Shown here: piece by piece, positions 44,519 to 53,049 of the stretch
Position numbering within the stretch: position 1 is the stretch's first letter
Layout of the letters: every line of letters begins with the position of its first letter
Assembly (NCBI RefSeq): GCF_011759385.1
Contig: NZ_JAARLY010000001.1
Span: 124,001 to 188,000, forward strand
DNA from: Oleiagrimonas sp. C23AA
GTDB taxonomy: Bacteria; Pseudomonadota; Gammaproteobacteria; Xanthomonadales; Rhodanobacteraceae
Direction of reading: 5' to 3'
DNA: 64,000 nt
Made by a program: the position numbers and the translations under genes
Notes under the pieces: generated by a model
Seen by the model: the letters and a program-made list of their open reading frames with translations, nothing else
Told to the model about the DNA's origin: nothing
Database searches by the model: none

Positions 44519-45742
44519 TCAGGTGGTCATGTTGATGATGGTCTTGGTCAACTGGTCATCGGTGGAGATGACCTTGGCGTTGGCCTGGTAGTTGCGCTGG
44601 GCGCGGATCATGTTGACCAGTTGGCCGGTAAGATCGGAGGTGTTGGACGACTCCAGCGCACCGGACTGCACCGTGCCCATTTTGCCGCTGCCGGCTGAGC
44701 CCAGCACCGCATCACCGGAGGTCAGTGTCGCGGCCCAACTGGTGTTGTCGATCTGGTTCAGACCCTGCGGATTGGCAAAGCTGGCCAGCGCCACCTGGCC
44801 CAGGGCGCGCGATTGCCCATTGGAATAGGTGGCCGAGACGATGCCATCGGCGCTGACGTTCAGACCCGAGTACGAGCCTGGCGCATAGCCGTCCTGATTG
44901 ACCGAGGTCAGCGCATAGGTGCCGCCGGTCTGGGTCGTATTGGACATGTCCAGGCTCAGCGTCAGTGGATTGGACCCATTGCCCAGTGCAAGCGAGCCGA
45001 AGTTCAGCTGCCCGTTCGCTGGTGTGGTGATCTTGCCGCTGGTATCGAAGGCCACCTGCTGCTGGGTTCCGGCCTGCTGACCGTCCACATAGAGGTTGAC
45101 GTCCCAGGTATTGGTCGCCGCGTTCTTGACGAAGTAGGCGGTGGCCGAGTGCGTGTTGCCCAGCGAATCGTAGACGGTGAACGGTGCCGACTGGTTGTAG
45201 CTGGATGAGTCGGTGGGGCTGAACGGCGTGGTGGTCGGCGCAGTGGCGGTCGAGGGCAGATTGAGGTTCAGCGTGATGCCGTTGGTGGCCTGCGCTGACA
45301 GCTGCGTGGTGCTGACCTGGAGATCGTTCAGCGTGCTGGTGTCGAAACCGCCCGTGCCGTTGGGCGGGAACACCTGCAGGTTCTGTCCGGCGGAATTGAC
45401 GACGTAACCATTGCGGTCCTGCTGGAAGGCCCCCGCGCGGGTGTACGAATATCCCTTGCCGTCATGCATGACGAAGAAGCCTGAGCCGCTGATGGCAAAG
45501 TCCAGGCTGTTGTTGGTGGTCTCGATGTTGCCGGCATTGAATTGCTGGGCAATGTTGGTGACCTCCACGCCGCTGCCGATCTGCGATTTGCTCAGGTCCT
45601 GGCCTGCGGCCGAATACAGCTCGGCAAACTCGGCACGCGAGCCCTTGAAACCGGTGGTGGCGGTGTTGGCGATGTTGTTGGCCGTCACTTCCAGGTCGGA
45701 TGACGCTGCGCTCAGGCCGCTGAGGGCGATATTGAAAGGCAT
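44519..45742 (-). CDS. flgE: flagellar hook protein FlgE
   Basis: 407 residues. It begins MPFNIALSGLSAASSDLEVTANNIANTATTGFKGSRAEFAELYS and ends ESSNTSDLTGQLVNMIRAQRNYQANAKVISTDDQLTKTIINMTT, with the FlgE central D2 region (SAPFTVYDSLGNTHSATAYFVKNA). It is the hook subunit whose length is measured by FliK. Confidence 0.96.
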   Translation of the reverse strand: MPFNIALSGLSAASSDLEVTANNIANTATTGFKGSRAEFAELYSAAGQDLSKSQIGSGVEVTNIAQQFNAGNIETTNNSLDFAISGSGFFVMHDGKGYSYTRAGAFQQDRNGYVVNSAGQNLQVFPPNGTGGFDTSTLNDLQVSTTQLSAQATNGITLNLNLPSTATAPTTTPFSPTDSSSYNQSAPFTVYDSLGNTHSATAYFVKNAATNTWDVNLYVDGQQAGTQQQVAFDTSGKITTPANGQLNFGSLALGNGSNPLTLSLDMSNTTQTGGTYALTSVNQDGYAPGSYSGLNVSADGIVSATYSNGQSRALGQVALASFANPQGLNQIDNTSWAATLTSGDAVLGSAGSGKMGTVQSGALESSNTSDLTGQLVNMIRAQRNYQANAKVISTDDQLTKTIINMTT

Positions 45743-45763
45743 GTGCGTGAACTCCGTAACGCG

Positions 45764-46429
45764 TTAGTTGACCTGGGCGACCTGGCTCAGCAGCACGCCG
45801 CCGACGCCGTCCACCTGAAGATAGGTTCCGTTGTCCGACCCGGCCGAGCCGACGCCACTGACGGTGCCGGTGACGTAGGTCTGGGCCGCGGTCTGACCGG
45901 CAGTGGCACTGATCTGGTAAGTGCCATCTGCAAGTTGCGAGCCATCGTCGGACTTGCCGTCCCATGTGAACGCGGTCAGGCCGCTGGCAGGGGTGCCCAG
46001 ATCAATCGTGCGTACCACCTTGCCGGTGCCCGGATCGGTGATCTGCACCGCCACCGGCGCGTTGCTCGTGGTGACATTGACCGCGCCCGTCAGTGAACCG
46101 TCGCTCAGCGTCGCGGCCGATGACGGAACCGTGGCGGTCTTGCCGATAAGGCCCGAGGAATCGGCCACCTGGCTGGACTGGATCTGCGAGACCAGGCTGG
46201 ACAGCGAGGTCTGCAGATTCTGCGTGGCCTGCACCTGGCTGATCTGCGCCAGCTGCGAAACCATCTGCGAGGAGTCCATCGGGCTGGTCGGGTCCTGGTT
46301 CTGCATCTGCGTGACCAGCAGTGACAGGAAATCGGCCTGGTTGATGCTCTGGCCGTCGCTGCTGCTACCCGATGACGTGCTGTTGGTGGACGCCGTGCTG
46401 GCGGTGCCGTTTACCGAATCAATGCTCAT
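45764..46429 (-). CDS. flgD: hook cap protein FlgD
   Basis: 221 residues. A Ser/Thr/Asn-rich N-terminus leads to the FlgD motif QADFLSLLVTQMQNQDPTSPMDSSQMVSQLAQISQVQATQNLQTSL. The FlgD Ig-like part contains TAFTWDGKSDDGSQLADGTYQISATA. It caps the growing hook. It sits between flgC and flgE. Confidence 0.94.
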   Translation of the reverse strand: MSIDSVNGTASTASTNSTSSGSSSDGQSINQADFLSLLVTQMQNQDPTSPMDSSQMVSQLAQISQVQATQNLQTSLSSLVSQIQSSQVADSSGLIGKTATVPSSAATLSDGSLTGAVNVTTSNAPVAVQITDPGTGKVVRTIDLGTPASGLTAFTWDGKSDDGSQLADGTYQISATAGQTAAQTYVTGTVSGVGSAGSDNGTYLQVDGVGGVLLSQVAQVN

Positions 46430-46444
46430 CGCTCATGCACTCCG

Positions 46445-46885
46445 TTACTTGCCCAGGTCCAGGGTCTTGAGCATCAGCTGCTTGGCTGTGTTCATGACCT
46501 CGGCGTTGTTCTGATAGGTGCGCGAAGCCGAGATCATGTTGACCAGCTCGTCGACCGTGTTGACGTTGCTGCCGTAGACATAGCCATCGGCATCGGCCAG
46601 CGGATTGTTGGGATCAAAGCGCGGATCGATCGGCTGCTGGCTTTCGGTGACACCGGCCACGCGCACGCCCACGGCCGAGCCTGTGGTGTCGCCGTTGGCG
46701 TCGGTGGCCTGGCCCATGGCGTTCTGCTGCACCGCTTCAAACAGCGGTTCGCGCGCGCGGTAGGCGGTGGCTGCGCTGCCGGTGACGGTGTTGGCGTTGG
46801 CCAGGTTGCTGGCGGTGGTATTGAGGCGCACCGACTGCGCGGACATGCCCGAGCCGGCCACCTGGAAAATATTGAACAAGGACAT
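46445..46885 (-). CDS. flgC: rod protein FlgC
   Basis: 146 residues. N-terminal LFNIFQVAGSGMSAQSVRLNTTASNLANANT and C-terminal GSNVNTVDELVNMISASRTYQNNAEVMNTAKQLMLKTL are the FlgC signatures. One base overlaps flgB. Confidence 0.95.
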   Translation of the reverse strand: MSLFNIFQVAGSGMSAQSVRLNTTASNLANANTVTGSAATAYRAREPLFEAVQQNAMGQATDANGDTTGSAVGVRVAGVTESQQPIDPRFDPNNPLADADGYVYGSNVNTVDELVNMISASRTYQNNAEVMNTAKQLMLKTLDLGK

Positions 46886-47298
46886 CAGTTGCCTCCGTTG
46901 ATCGCCAGGCGCAGCGTCTGGATGTAGCCGTTGATGAAGTTCAGGCTGGCCTGGTAGTGCACGGTGTTCTGTGCGTAGGCGGCCTGCTCGATCTGGGTGT
47001 CGACGGTGTTGCCGTCCATCGTCGGCTGCGTGGGCACGCGGTATGCCAGTGGTGCGTCGGCACCGGCGCCGGTGACCGAGTTGTCGGCGATCATTCCCGG
47101 CTGATCGGCGGCCAGGCGCACGCCGTCGCTGTCATCGGCCTGGGCCTGCGACAGGGCCTTGCGGAAATCGATGTCGCGAGCCTCGTAGCCCGGGGTGTCG
47201 GCATTGGCCAGGTTGTCGGCAATGGCTTCCGCACGCCGCTGCCAAAGCTGCAGCGCCTGGGTATGAATGCCGAACAGGCCGTCGGCTGTGCCACTCAT
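46885..47298 (-). CDS. flgB: rod protein FlgB
   Basis: 137 residues. GIHTQALQLWQRRAEAIADNLANADTPGYEARDIDFRKAL and a C-terminus with NTVDTQIEQAAYAQNTVHYQASLNFINGYIQTLRLAI are typical of FlgB. It is the first gene of flgBCDEFGHIJKL. A near-perfect sigma-54 promoter is 37-52 nt upstream. Confidence 0.95.
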   Translation of the reverse strand: MSGTADGLFGIHTQALQLWQRRAEAIADNLANADTPGYEARDIDFRKALSQAQADDSDGVRLAADQPGMIADNSVTGAGADAPLAYRVPTQPTMDGNTVDTQIEQAAYAQNTVHYQASLNFINGYIQTLRLAINGGN

Positions 47299-47334
47299 GG
47301 CGAAACTCCGCTGGTTGCGTTCGCCAAGGAGCGC

Positions 47335-47350
47335 AGCAAGAGCCGTGCCA
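47335..47350 (-). promoter_or_regulatory. sigma-54 promoter for the flgB-L operon
   Basis: Minus-strand TGGCACG-N4-TTGCT, a full match to TGGCACG-N4-TTGCW, 37 nt upstream of flgB. The predicted transcript covers 10.5 kb to the terminator at 36737-36764. Confidence 0.9.
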
Positions 47351-47483
47351 GCGCGGAAATGCCGGTCAGGAAAGGAAAGTCAGGCCCGTCAAAGGGCGCA
47401 GCGGCAAGGCTTTGCCACCTTTTGCAGGGGGCTTGCCGGCCGCTTGACGGAAAACCGTCACTTGGGTCGGCATGGTGCCGGAT

Positions 47484-48407
47484 TTACGACGTCGGTGGCA
47501 GCAGCTCGAGCACGGCGGCGGCCAGGATGTCCGGCTGGAACTTGGCGACAAAGCGGTTGGCGCCGACATTGGCCACCATCGATTCGTTGAAAACGCCGCT
47601 CAGCGAGCTGTGCAGCAGCACCTTGGTGCCCTTGAGCTTGGCATCCTCGCGGATGGCGCGAGTCAGCGCGTAGCCATCCATGCGCGGCATCTCGATGTCG
47701 GAGATCACCAGCGCCACGCCTTCGTCGCTGTCGTCATCGATCATCTGGTGCAGCTTGTTCAGGCCATCGGCGCCGTCGTTGGCCAGCACCACCTCGAACT
47801 GCATCTGCTTGAGCAGGCCTTCGATCTGCTTGCGCGCCACCACCGAGTCGTCCACCACCAGCACGCGGCGCGGTGAGATCGGGCGCGCCTCGGCCTGGTG
47901 CTGCAACTTCGGCGAAACCTCGATCGGGCGGTTGTCGACCTCGGCCAGAATCTGCTCGACGTCGACCACGGCCAGCAGCTTGCCTTCGAGCCGGGTGACG
48001 GCGTTGACGCGCGTGCCGTAGCCCAGGCCGCTGGACGGTGCGCTCATGTTGGCGCCTTCCACGTGAACGATGCGGTCGACATCGCTGACCAGGAAGGCCT
48101 GCGTGGAACGGCTGAATTCGGTGACGATGATGTGCGCGGTTTCGACCTCGGCCAGCGGCTCGTAGCCCATCGCCAGCGCCATGTCGATGACCGGGATGGT
48201 CTGTCCGCGGTAGTCGAAGCTGCCGCATACCAGCCGATGCATGCTGGGCATGTGCTCCATCGGTGGACGGCGCAGCACCTCACGCACCTTGAACACATTG
48301 ATGCCGAACACCTGCGGACCGCTCAGGCGGAAAGTGAGCATGGCCAGCCGGTTGTGGCCGGCCAGCTGGGTGAACTGTTCGACATTGGTAAGGAGTGCGC
48401 TGGCCAT
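47484..48407 (-). CDS. cheV: chemotaxis protein CheV (CheW-receiver fusion)
   Basis: 307 residues. The CheW-like domain (about 15-160) contains MLTFRLSGPQVFGINVFKVREVLRRPPMEHMP and FDYRGQTIPVIDMALAMGY. The receiver domain (about 175-300) has VLVVDDSVVARKQ, phosphoacceptor Asp in LVISDIEMPRMDGY, and the Lys in RFVAKFQ. CheV couples receptors to CheA and adapts by phosphorylation. It is transcribed alone from a sigma-28 promoter, divergent from the soluble receptor gene. Confidence 0.94.
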   Translation of the reverse strand: MASALLTNVEQFTQLAGHNRLAMLTFRLSGPQVFGINVFKVREVLRRPPMEHMPSMHRLVCGSFDYRGQTIPVIDMALAMGYEPLAEVETAHIIVTEFSRSTQAFLVSDVDRIVHVEGANMSAPSSGLGYGTRVNAVTRLEGKLLAVVDVEQILAEVDNRPIEVSPKLQHQAEARPISPRRVLVVDDSVVARKQIEGLLKQMQFEVVLANDGADGLNKLHQMIDDDSDEGVALVISDIEMPRMDGYALTRAIREDAKLKGTKVLLHSSLSGVFNESMVANVGANRFVAKFQPDILAAAVLELLPPTS

Positions 48408-48444
48408 AAGTGTGCTGCAGATGAGGGAAAGGCTGCCTTAAGGG

Positions 48445-48471
48445 TTGTCGGCGGCGCCGGCATATTCTTTA
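48445..48471 (-). promoter_or_regulatory. sigma-28 promoter for cheV
   Basis: Minus-strand TAAAGAAT-N11-GCCGACAA (13 of 16 match), 38 nt upstream of the cheV ATG. Confidence 0.82.
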
Positions 48472-48476
48472 AGGAT

Positions 48477-48490
48477 GAGCACTTGTGCTC
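48477..48490. repeat. GAGCAC-TT-GTGCTC palindrome between divergent promoters
   Basis: Perfect 6-bp arms around TT, starting 6 nt upstream of the cheV -35 element and 43 nt upstream of the receptor -35. Placement suggests an operator; no regulator can be named. Confidence 0.5.
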
Positions 48491-48532
48491 GTCACGCCAG
48501 GCATGCCGGGGTATGGCATATGTCTTGCTTCC

Positions 48533-48559
48533 TCAAGTTTCGCGTTGAATGGCCGATGT
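48533..48559 (+). promoter_or_regulatory. sigma-28 promoter for soluble mcp-flgA
   Basis: TCAAGTTT-N11-GCCGATGT (13 of 16 match), 113 nt upstream of the receptor ATG; same architecture as the other eight sigma-28 sites. Confidence 0.82.
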
Positions 48560-48671
48560 TTCAGGCGTTCAGATCGTGCGGGCCGAAGCGGCCTGGCGCG
48601 TTCACCGTACAGGGTAGGGCGTCGCGATATTTCGCGATGCATCACGAATCATCAGGAGTGACTTAGCAGCC

Positions 48672-49976
48672 ATGGCCTTCTTGCGAAGTGGACAAGTGGA
48701 ACAACTGGCCCAGGCCATCGCGGCCGGTGACGAGTCGCGAGTGCGGGAGTTGTCCCGGCAGTATCCGGCCGCCGCGCGGGTGCTTTCGCCGCTGCTGCAA
48801 AAGCGCACGCGGGCACCGCGCACCGAGGTGCGTCAGGCGCTGGAGCAGCAGAGCCTGGTGCTGGATAACTCCCACGCGCTCGGCCATAGCCTGAGTGAAC
48901 TGTCCTCGCAGGCTGAAAGCACCCGCCAGGCGGTGAGCCAGCTCACCGATGCCGGTGCCGGCATCGCCAGCTCGGTGCAACAGGCACTGGCTACTTTGTC
49001 CAGCGCCATCGATATGCATGGCAATGGCGGCGAGCGCGTGCGCGATGTTGATGGACAGCTGCGGCTGCTGCGCAGTGCGCTGGCCGGTATGACACGCACG
49101 CACGCACAGTTCTCCAGCTTCTTCAGTGAAATCGGCCGGCTCACCGCCGCGGTGCAGGAAATTGCCCATCAGACCAATCTGGTGGCGCTGAATGCGGCCA
49201 TCGAGGCAGCGCGTGCCGGTGAAGCCGGTCGCGGCTTTGCCGTGGTCGCGGACGAAGTCAAGCAACTGGCCGAGAAGACCACCCAGACCACCTCGGAAAT
49301 CGAAACCGTGACCCAGGCGGTGGGCGAATTCTCCGCGCACCTCGAGGAAGCGGTGAACAGTTCCATCAAGCGCCTGGATCAGGCCAGCAACAGCATGCAG
49401 TCGTGCCAGTCGGTGCTGGACCAGGCCGGCGGCGCACTACAGCAGGCATCAGGTCAGGTCGGTTCGGTGGGTCAGGTCGGTCAGGAGTTGGGCGGACGTA
49501 TCGCCTCGGCGCAGTCGGGGCTGGGCACGCTCAGCCGGCTGGCCGGTGACAGCCTGCGACAGGTCGATGCATTGGCCCGAGCCGCGGTGATGTCGCACCA
49601 GCTCAGCCTGCAGGGCTTCCACGATGAAAAGGATGCCGATATGGGTACGCTAAGCCAGGCGCTGCGTGAGGCCAATGCCGGTCTGCGTCATGCCGTGGAG
49701 CTGGCCATGCGCGCGCCGGGAGGCGTGGATCGGCGCTGGTTCGATACCGCGCCACTGATGCGCTGGGTCGATCAGATCCGTCGCCGCGGCGGCGCTTCCG
49801 AGCCGGTGCAGGCACTGCATGAGTCGGTACAGCAGTTCGGTAGCTCCAGTTCGCAGTTCATTGGTCTGGTCAATGACGGCAAGTCCAGCGAGGCCGGTCA
49901 GCTGGTGCCGGCGCTCAACAGTGAGCTGGATCGTATGAACAGGAATCTGGCAGAGATCGTCGGCGAGGCGGCCTGA
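48672..49976 (+). CDS. soluble methyl-accepting chemotaxis protein
   Basis: 434 residues, no transmembrane helix or HAMP. The N-terminal about 40 residues are followed by helical hairpin DNA-repeat-like heptads; the signalling tip is canonical ([41 protein letters not shown] at about 159-199). After the second leg there is an extra about 110-residue helical C-terminal region ([29 protein letters not shown] and onward) with no motif I can name; it lacks the His/Cys pattern of a CZB domain. It should act in cytosolic or membrane-proximal arrays. The stop overlaps the flgA start (TGATG). AGGAG lies 13 nt before the ATG, rather far. Confidence 0.85.
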   Translation: MAFLRSGQVEQLAQAIAAGDESRVRELSRQYPAAARVLSPLLQKRTRAPRTEVRQALEQQSLVLDNSHALGHSLSELSSQAESTRQAVSQLTDAGAGIASSVQQALATLSSAIDMHGNGGERVRDVDGQLRLLRSALAGMTRTHAQFSSFFSEIGRLTAAVQEIAHQTNLVALNAAIEAARAGEAGRGFAVVADEVKQLAEKTTQTTSEIETVTQAVGEFSAHLEEAVNSSIKRLDQASNSMQSCQSVLDQAGGALQQASGQVGSVGQVGQELGGRIASAQSGLGTLSRLAGDSLRQVDALARAAVMSHQLSLQGFHDEKDADMGTLSQALREANAGLRHAVELAMRAPGGVDRRWFDTAPLMRWVDQIRRRGGASEPVQALHESVQQFGSSSSQFIGLVNDGKSSEAGQLVPALNSELDRMNRNLAEIVGEAA

Positions 49977-50674
49977 TGCATCATCGGCTCCGCTCGCTGC
50001 CGGTCATCGGTGCGCTGGTGCTTTGCGCGCCAGCCTTCGGTGCCCAGGTGCAGTCGCTTGAGGCGATCACCCAGGCCGCCGTGGCCAAGGTGCGATCGGC
50101 GGCGCCGAAAGATGCCCGGGTACAGTTGAGCGTCAATCCGTTGGATTCACGCTTGCGTCTGGCGGCCTGCGCCTCGCCTTTGAAGACCTCGCTCCCGGGG
50201 CGGGGGCGCATTGGCAGCTACACCAGCGTGCAGGTGACCTGTGCCGGGCCGCGGCCATGGTCGATTCGCGTCACGGTGGCGGTAAAAATGTTTCGCAAGG
50301 TGCTGGTCACCACGCATCCTTTGGCGCGCGATGATCGCATCGGCGAGGGTGACGTGTCGTTGGCCGAAAAAGACGTGGCGCGCCTGGCGTATGGCTACGT
50401 CGGATCGCTGGATGACGTGAAAGGGCGCGCGCTGGTGCGCCCGCTGAGCGCCGGCACGGTACTGACGCCGAACATGCTGGCCCATCGCGAGTTGGTCAAG
50501 CGTGGAGACACTGTCATGCTGACCGTGCAGGCGGGCCCTGTGCAGGTGCGCGCCTCGGGTGTGGCCCTGGCCGGCGGTGACCGCGGTGACCGTGTGACCG
50601 TGCGCAATACCAGCTCCGGCAAGGCCATCCAGGCCATGGTGACCGGTGTGGGCACCGCGCAGGCCCTGCCGTGA
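49976..50674 (+). CDS. flgA: FlgA, P-ring assembly chaperone
   Basis: 232 residues. Signal peptide (LPVIGALVLCAPAFGA) followed by the ChapFlgA/SAF domain: VTVAVKMFRKVLVTTHPLARDDRIGEGDVSLAEKDV, RPLSAGTVLTPNMLAHRELVKRGDTVMLTVQAGPVQVRASGVALAGGDRGDRVTVRNTSSGKAIQAMV. It is the periplasmic chaperone for FlgI. It shares a base with the upstream receptor stop and is 104 nt before flgM. FlgA is usually an early product, so its only visible promoter being sigma-28 (48533) is odd. Confidence 0.94.
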   Translation: MHHRLRSLPVIGALVLCAPAFGAQVQSLEAITQAAVAKVRSAAPKDARVQLSVNPLDSRLRLAACASPLKTSLPGRGRIGSYTSVQVTCAGPRPWSIRVTVAVKMFRKVLVTTHPLARDDRIGEGDVSLAEKDVARLAYGYVGSLDDVKGRALVRPLSAGTVLTPNMLAHRELVKRGDTVMLTVQAGPVQVRASGVALAGGDRGDRVTVRNTSSGKAIQAMVTGVGTAQALP

Positions 50675-50710
50675 CAAATGAACCTATTCGAACTACGTCA
50701 CTTTTTGCCC

Positions 50711-50737
50711 TAAAGTTTCCTCTGCCAGCGTCGATAA
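50711..50737 (+). promoter_or_regulatory. sigma-28 promoter for flgM-flgN-EAL/HDOD
   Basis: TAAAGTTT-N11-GTCGATAA: perfect -35, one mismatch in -10 (15 of 16), the best sigma-28 match in the window. It is 41 nt upstream of flgM and lets FliA activate its own inhibitor. Confidence 0.9.
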
Positions 50738-50778
50738 GCTAGACATCAGCCGCCCAACCAAGGCGAGGTCCATGTGTC

Positions 50779-51096
50779 ATGAACAACACGATCAATTCAA
50801 ATACGTATACGCCGTCTAGCCTGGTGCAGGGTCAGAAGAATCCTGCCGACAGCAGCGATGCGGCCGCCGGTGCGCAGGCGGCCGGCGCGGCGCAAAGTGC
50901 CGACAGCGTCAACCTTACCGCGTCCGCCAAGGCGCTGGGCGAAGCCTCCCGTGTAAGTGAAGCTTCGTCGGGTGTGGACAGCCAGCGCGTTGAGCATGTG
51001 CGCCAGGCACTGGCCAATGGCAGCTACAAGGTCGATGCCGGTCGGATTGCCGACAAGATGGTTTCCATCGAAGGCCAGATCGACGGTACCCGCTGA
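50779..51096 (+). CDS. flgM: anti-sigma-28 factor FlgM
   Basis: 105 residues. Disordered Asn/Ser/Ala-rich N-terminus, then the FlgM C-terminal signature SVNLTASAKALGEASR and SSGVDSQRVEHVRQALANGSYKVDAGRIADKMVSIE. It binds FliA and is exported when the hook is complete. Start ATG 50779 follows an AGGCGAGG ribosome site. Confidence 0.93.
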   Translation: MNNTINSNTYTPSSLVQGQKNPADSSDAAAGAQAAGAAQSADSVNLTASAKALGEASRVSEASSGVDSQRVEHVRQALANGSYKVDAGRIADKMVSIEGQIDGTR

Positions 51097-51118
51097 CAGC
51101 ACGGTGGTGAGTAGCATC

Positions 51119-51574
51119 ATGGGGTCGCAGCACGAATGGCATGACAGCCTGCGCGGCGTGGTCGCCGAGATGCAGGCGGCGGTGGAGCTCCTGCGTGAGG
51201 CGCTGGATACCGAGCGCGCGGCGCTGGATGCCGCCGATCCGCAGGCTCTGGATAGTGCAAGTGCAGCCAAGGCCGAGCGTCTACAGGCCCTGGAGGCACT
51301 TGACGCTGAGCGTCGCACACTGGTTCGTTCGGCTGCCGCCGGCTGCAGTGATGTCGACATCATGGCCAACGTCGCCAGCTGGTCCCAGGTGCTGTCCGGT
51401 CTGGATGCATGCCGTCACAAGAACCAGGTGAACGGTGGTATCGTTTCACGACGTCTCGCGCAGGTGCGGGGGGCGCTGGCGGTGCTGACTGGCGCGGGGG
51501 AAGCCGCTCCGCTCTATGGTGCTTCGGGCGGTTCCGTGGTGCCACTCCACTCGTCGGTGTACTCGCGTGCCTGA
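51119..51574 (+). CDS. flgN: FlgN-type export chaperone
   Basis: 151 residues from ATG 51119, 22 nt after flgM. It is an almost fully helical protein (SLRGVVAEMQAAVELLREALDTERAALDAADPQALDSASAAKAERLQALEALDAERRTLV), as in FlgN, the chaperone for FlgK and FlgL. C-terminal tail is Gly/Ala-rich. The position after flgM supports the call. Confidence 0.88.
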   Translation: MGSQHEWHDSLRGVVAEMQAAVELLREALDTERAALDAADPQALDSASAAKAERLQALEALDAERRTLVRSAAAGCSDVDIMANVASWSQVLSGLDACRHKNQVNGGIVSRRLAQVRGALAVLTGAGEAAPLYGASGGSVVPLHSSVYSRA

Positions 51575-51614
51575 GCGGTCTGACGACCGTCCTGTGCCGC
51601 TACCCGACAAAGAC

Positions 51615-52883
51615 ATGTCCACCAACGCAACCGAAGTCGTCGAATCCGCCGCCGATGGGGCCATCCCCGGCTTTGTGCGTGTGCCCATCCTCGATCGGCG
51701 TCGCACCCTGTTTGCCTATGAGCTGCAATCCCGCGATATCCATGGCGGAGAGGCCAGCCTGACTGCGCCGACTGCGGCGATTCTGGAAGTTTTCAGCAAC
51801 GAGCAGTTCCTGCGGCTGGCCAACCATGCGCGCACGCTGGTGCGTTGCAATCGCGAAGTGCTGCTCGAGCATGCCGACAAACTGCCCGATGGCGGCGAGA
51901 TGGGCATCATCGTTGGCCAGGACATCGGCTTCGATGAGGACACCCTGACGGCGCTTGAGGGGCTGGCCAACCGCGGTGTGTTGATCATGATGGATGGCCT
52001 GACGCGCCGCGCCGGCGTGTCGCCCGAGGTGGCCACGCGCATCGCGGCGCTGCTGCGCCATGTGCGCTATGTGGCGCTGGATTCGCGCAAGATCGACCGC
52101 GGCACAGTGTCTGATGCCCTCCATCGCCTGCACGCCCTGGGCATCCAGGTCATCGCTACCCATGTCGACGACCACCCGGTTTTTGGGGCCTGCGAACAGC
52201 TGGGCTTCGATGGCTATCAGGGCAATTATCTGTACAAGCCCGAAGGGCTGGACGTGGAGCAGCTCAAGGCCAACAAGCTCAATGTATTGCGCCTGCTGGC
52301 CGCCATCCAGGATCCGGCCAATGGTCCGGTCGAGCTGGAGACACTGATCCGCAACGATGCGGTGCTCAGCTACAAGCTGCTCAACTGCGTCAATTCGGCT
52401 TACTTCAACCTGCCGCGCAAGCTCAAGTCGCTGCAGCATGCGGCGATCTTCTTTGGTGTAGCGCGCATTCGCAACTGGGTCTACGCCATGAGCCTGGGCG
52501 GCCTGGACGACAGTCCTCCCGAGTTGCTGAAGTTGGCTTTGGTGCGGGCACGTATGTGCGAGTTGCTGGCCCAGGGGAGGCCGAACTCCGTGCAGGAGCA
52601 GGCTTTCATCACGGGCCTGTTCTCCCTGCTCGACACGCTGATGAATGCGCCGATGCACTATGTGTTGGAGCAGGTGCCCGTCGCCGACGAGATCCGCCAG
52701 GCATTGGTCGATGATGCCGGCCCGCTGGCTCCTTTGCTGGGGCAGGTGCGAGCCTGGGAAACCGGGTATGTGGTCAGCGTGAAGACCGATGCTGGCCGCA
52801 CCATGGATCTGGCCGAGTTGTACCTGCAGGCGGCCGAGTGGGCCGACGAGGTCTACAGCTTCGCTGGCGGCCAGGCCGACTAA
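51615..52883 (+). CDS. degenerate EAL plus HDOD domain protein
   Basis: 422 residues from ATG 51615; a GTG at 51567 overlapping flgN is an alternative. The EAL domain (about 10-210) has lost catalytic positions: FAYELQSRD in place of EAL, LIMMDGL in place of the DDFG motif, ALDSRK for the Lys motif, and THVDD for AEGVE, so phosphodiesterase activity is unlikely. The HDOD domain (about 220-410) contains LETLIRNDAVLSYKLLNCVNSAYFNLPRKLKSLQHAAIFFGV. This YuxH/CdgJ-type architecture affects motility in Vibrio. It lies in the flgM operon and thus under FliA. Confidence 0.85.
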   Translation: MSTNATEVVESAADGAIPGFVRVPILDRRRTLFAYELQSRDIHGGEASLTAPTAAILEVFSNEQFLRLANHARTLVRCNREVLLEHADKLPDGGEMGIIVGQDIGFDEDTLTALEGLANRGVLIMMDGLTRRAGVSPEVATRIAALLRHVRYVALDSRKIDRGTVSDALHRLHALGIQVIATHVDDHPVFGACEQLGFDGYQGNYLYKPEGLDVEQLKANKLNVLRLLAAIQDPANGPVELETLIRNDAVLSYKLLNCVNSAYFNLPRKLKSLQHAAIFFGVARIRNWVYAMSLGGLDDSPPELLKLALVRARMCELLAQGRPNSVQEQAFITGLFSLLDTLMNAPMHYVLEQVPVADEIRQALVDDAGPLAPLLGQVRAWETGYVVSVKTDAGRTMDLAELYLQAAEWADEVYSFAGGQAD

Positions 52884-52903
52884 GCTTGCAACACGACTTT
52901 AAC

Positions 52904-52947
52904 AATACTCGCTAAAGTGTGATGAGCATCACGTTTTAGCGAGTATT
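52904..52947. repeat. 44-nt hairpin with CRP/Clp-like site
   Basis: 13-bp perfect arms AATACTCGCTAAA / TTTAGCGAGTATT flank a further 7 pairs (2 G-U) closed by a GAGC loop. Inside lies TGTGA-N6-TCACG (52918-52933), one base from the CRP/Clp consensus TGTGA-N6-TCACA. No U-run follows. It lies between the HDOD gene and a secreted-protein gene, so it could be an operator, a terminator, or both. Confidence 0.6.
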
Positions 52948-53049
52948 TGGACTGAACGTCGCCTAAAGCTGAGCTCCTTCATGCCGATATCTCGGGGGTA
53001 CGCGCTTGTTGCGTCCACCCCCCAGAAGAGTCTCCAAAGGGATGTTGTC

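Noticed and set aside
47445-47460. TGACGG-AAAA-CCGTCA hairpin between cheV and flgB
   Set aside because: Only 6 bp without a U-run; could be a weak cheV terminator but not strong enough to list.
48672-49976. CZB zinc-sensing domain at the end of the soluble receptor
   Set aside because: The C-terminal region lacks the His/Cys pattern of CZB domains; left as an unassigned helical domain.
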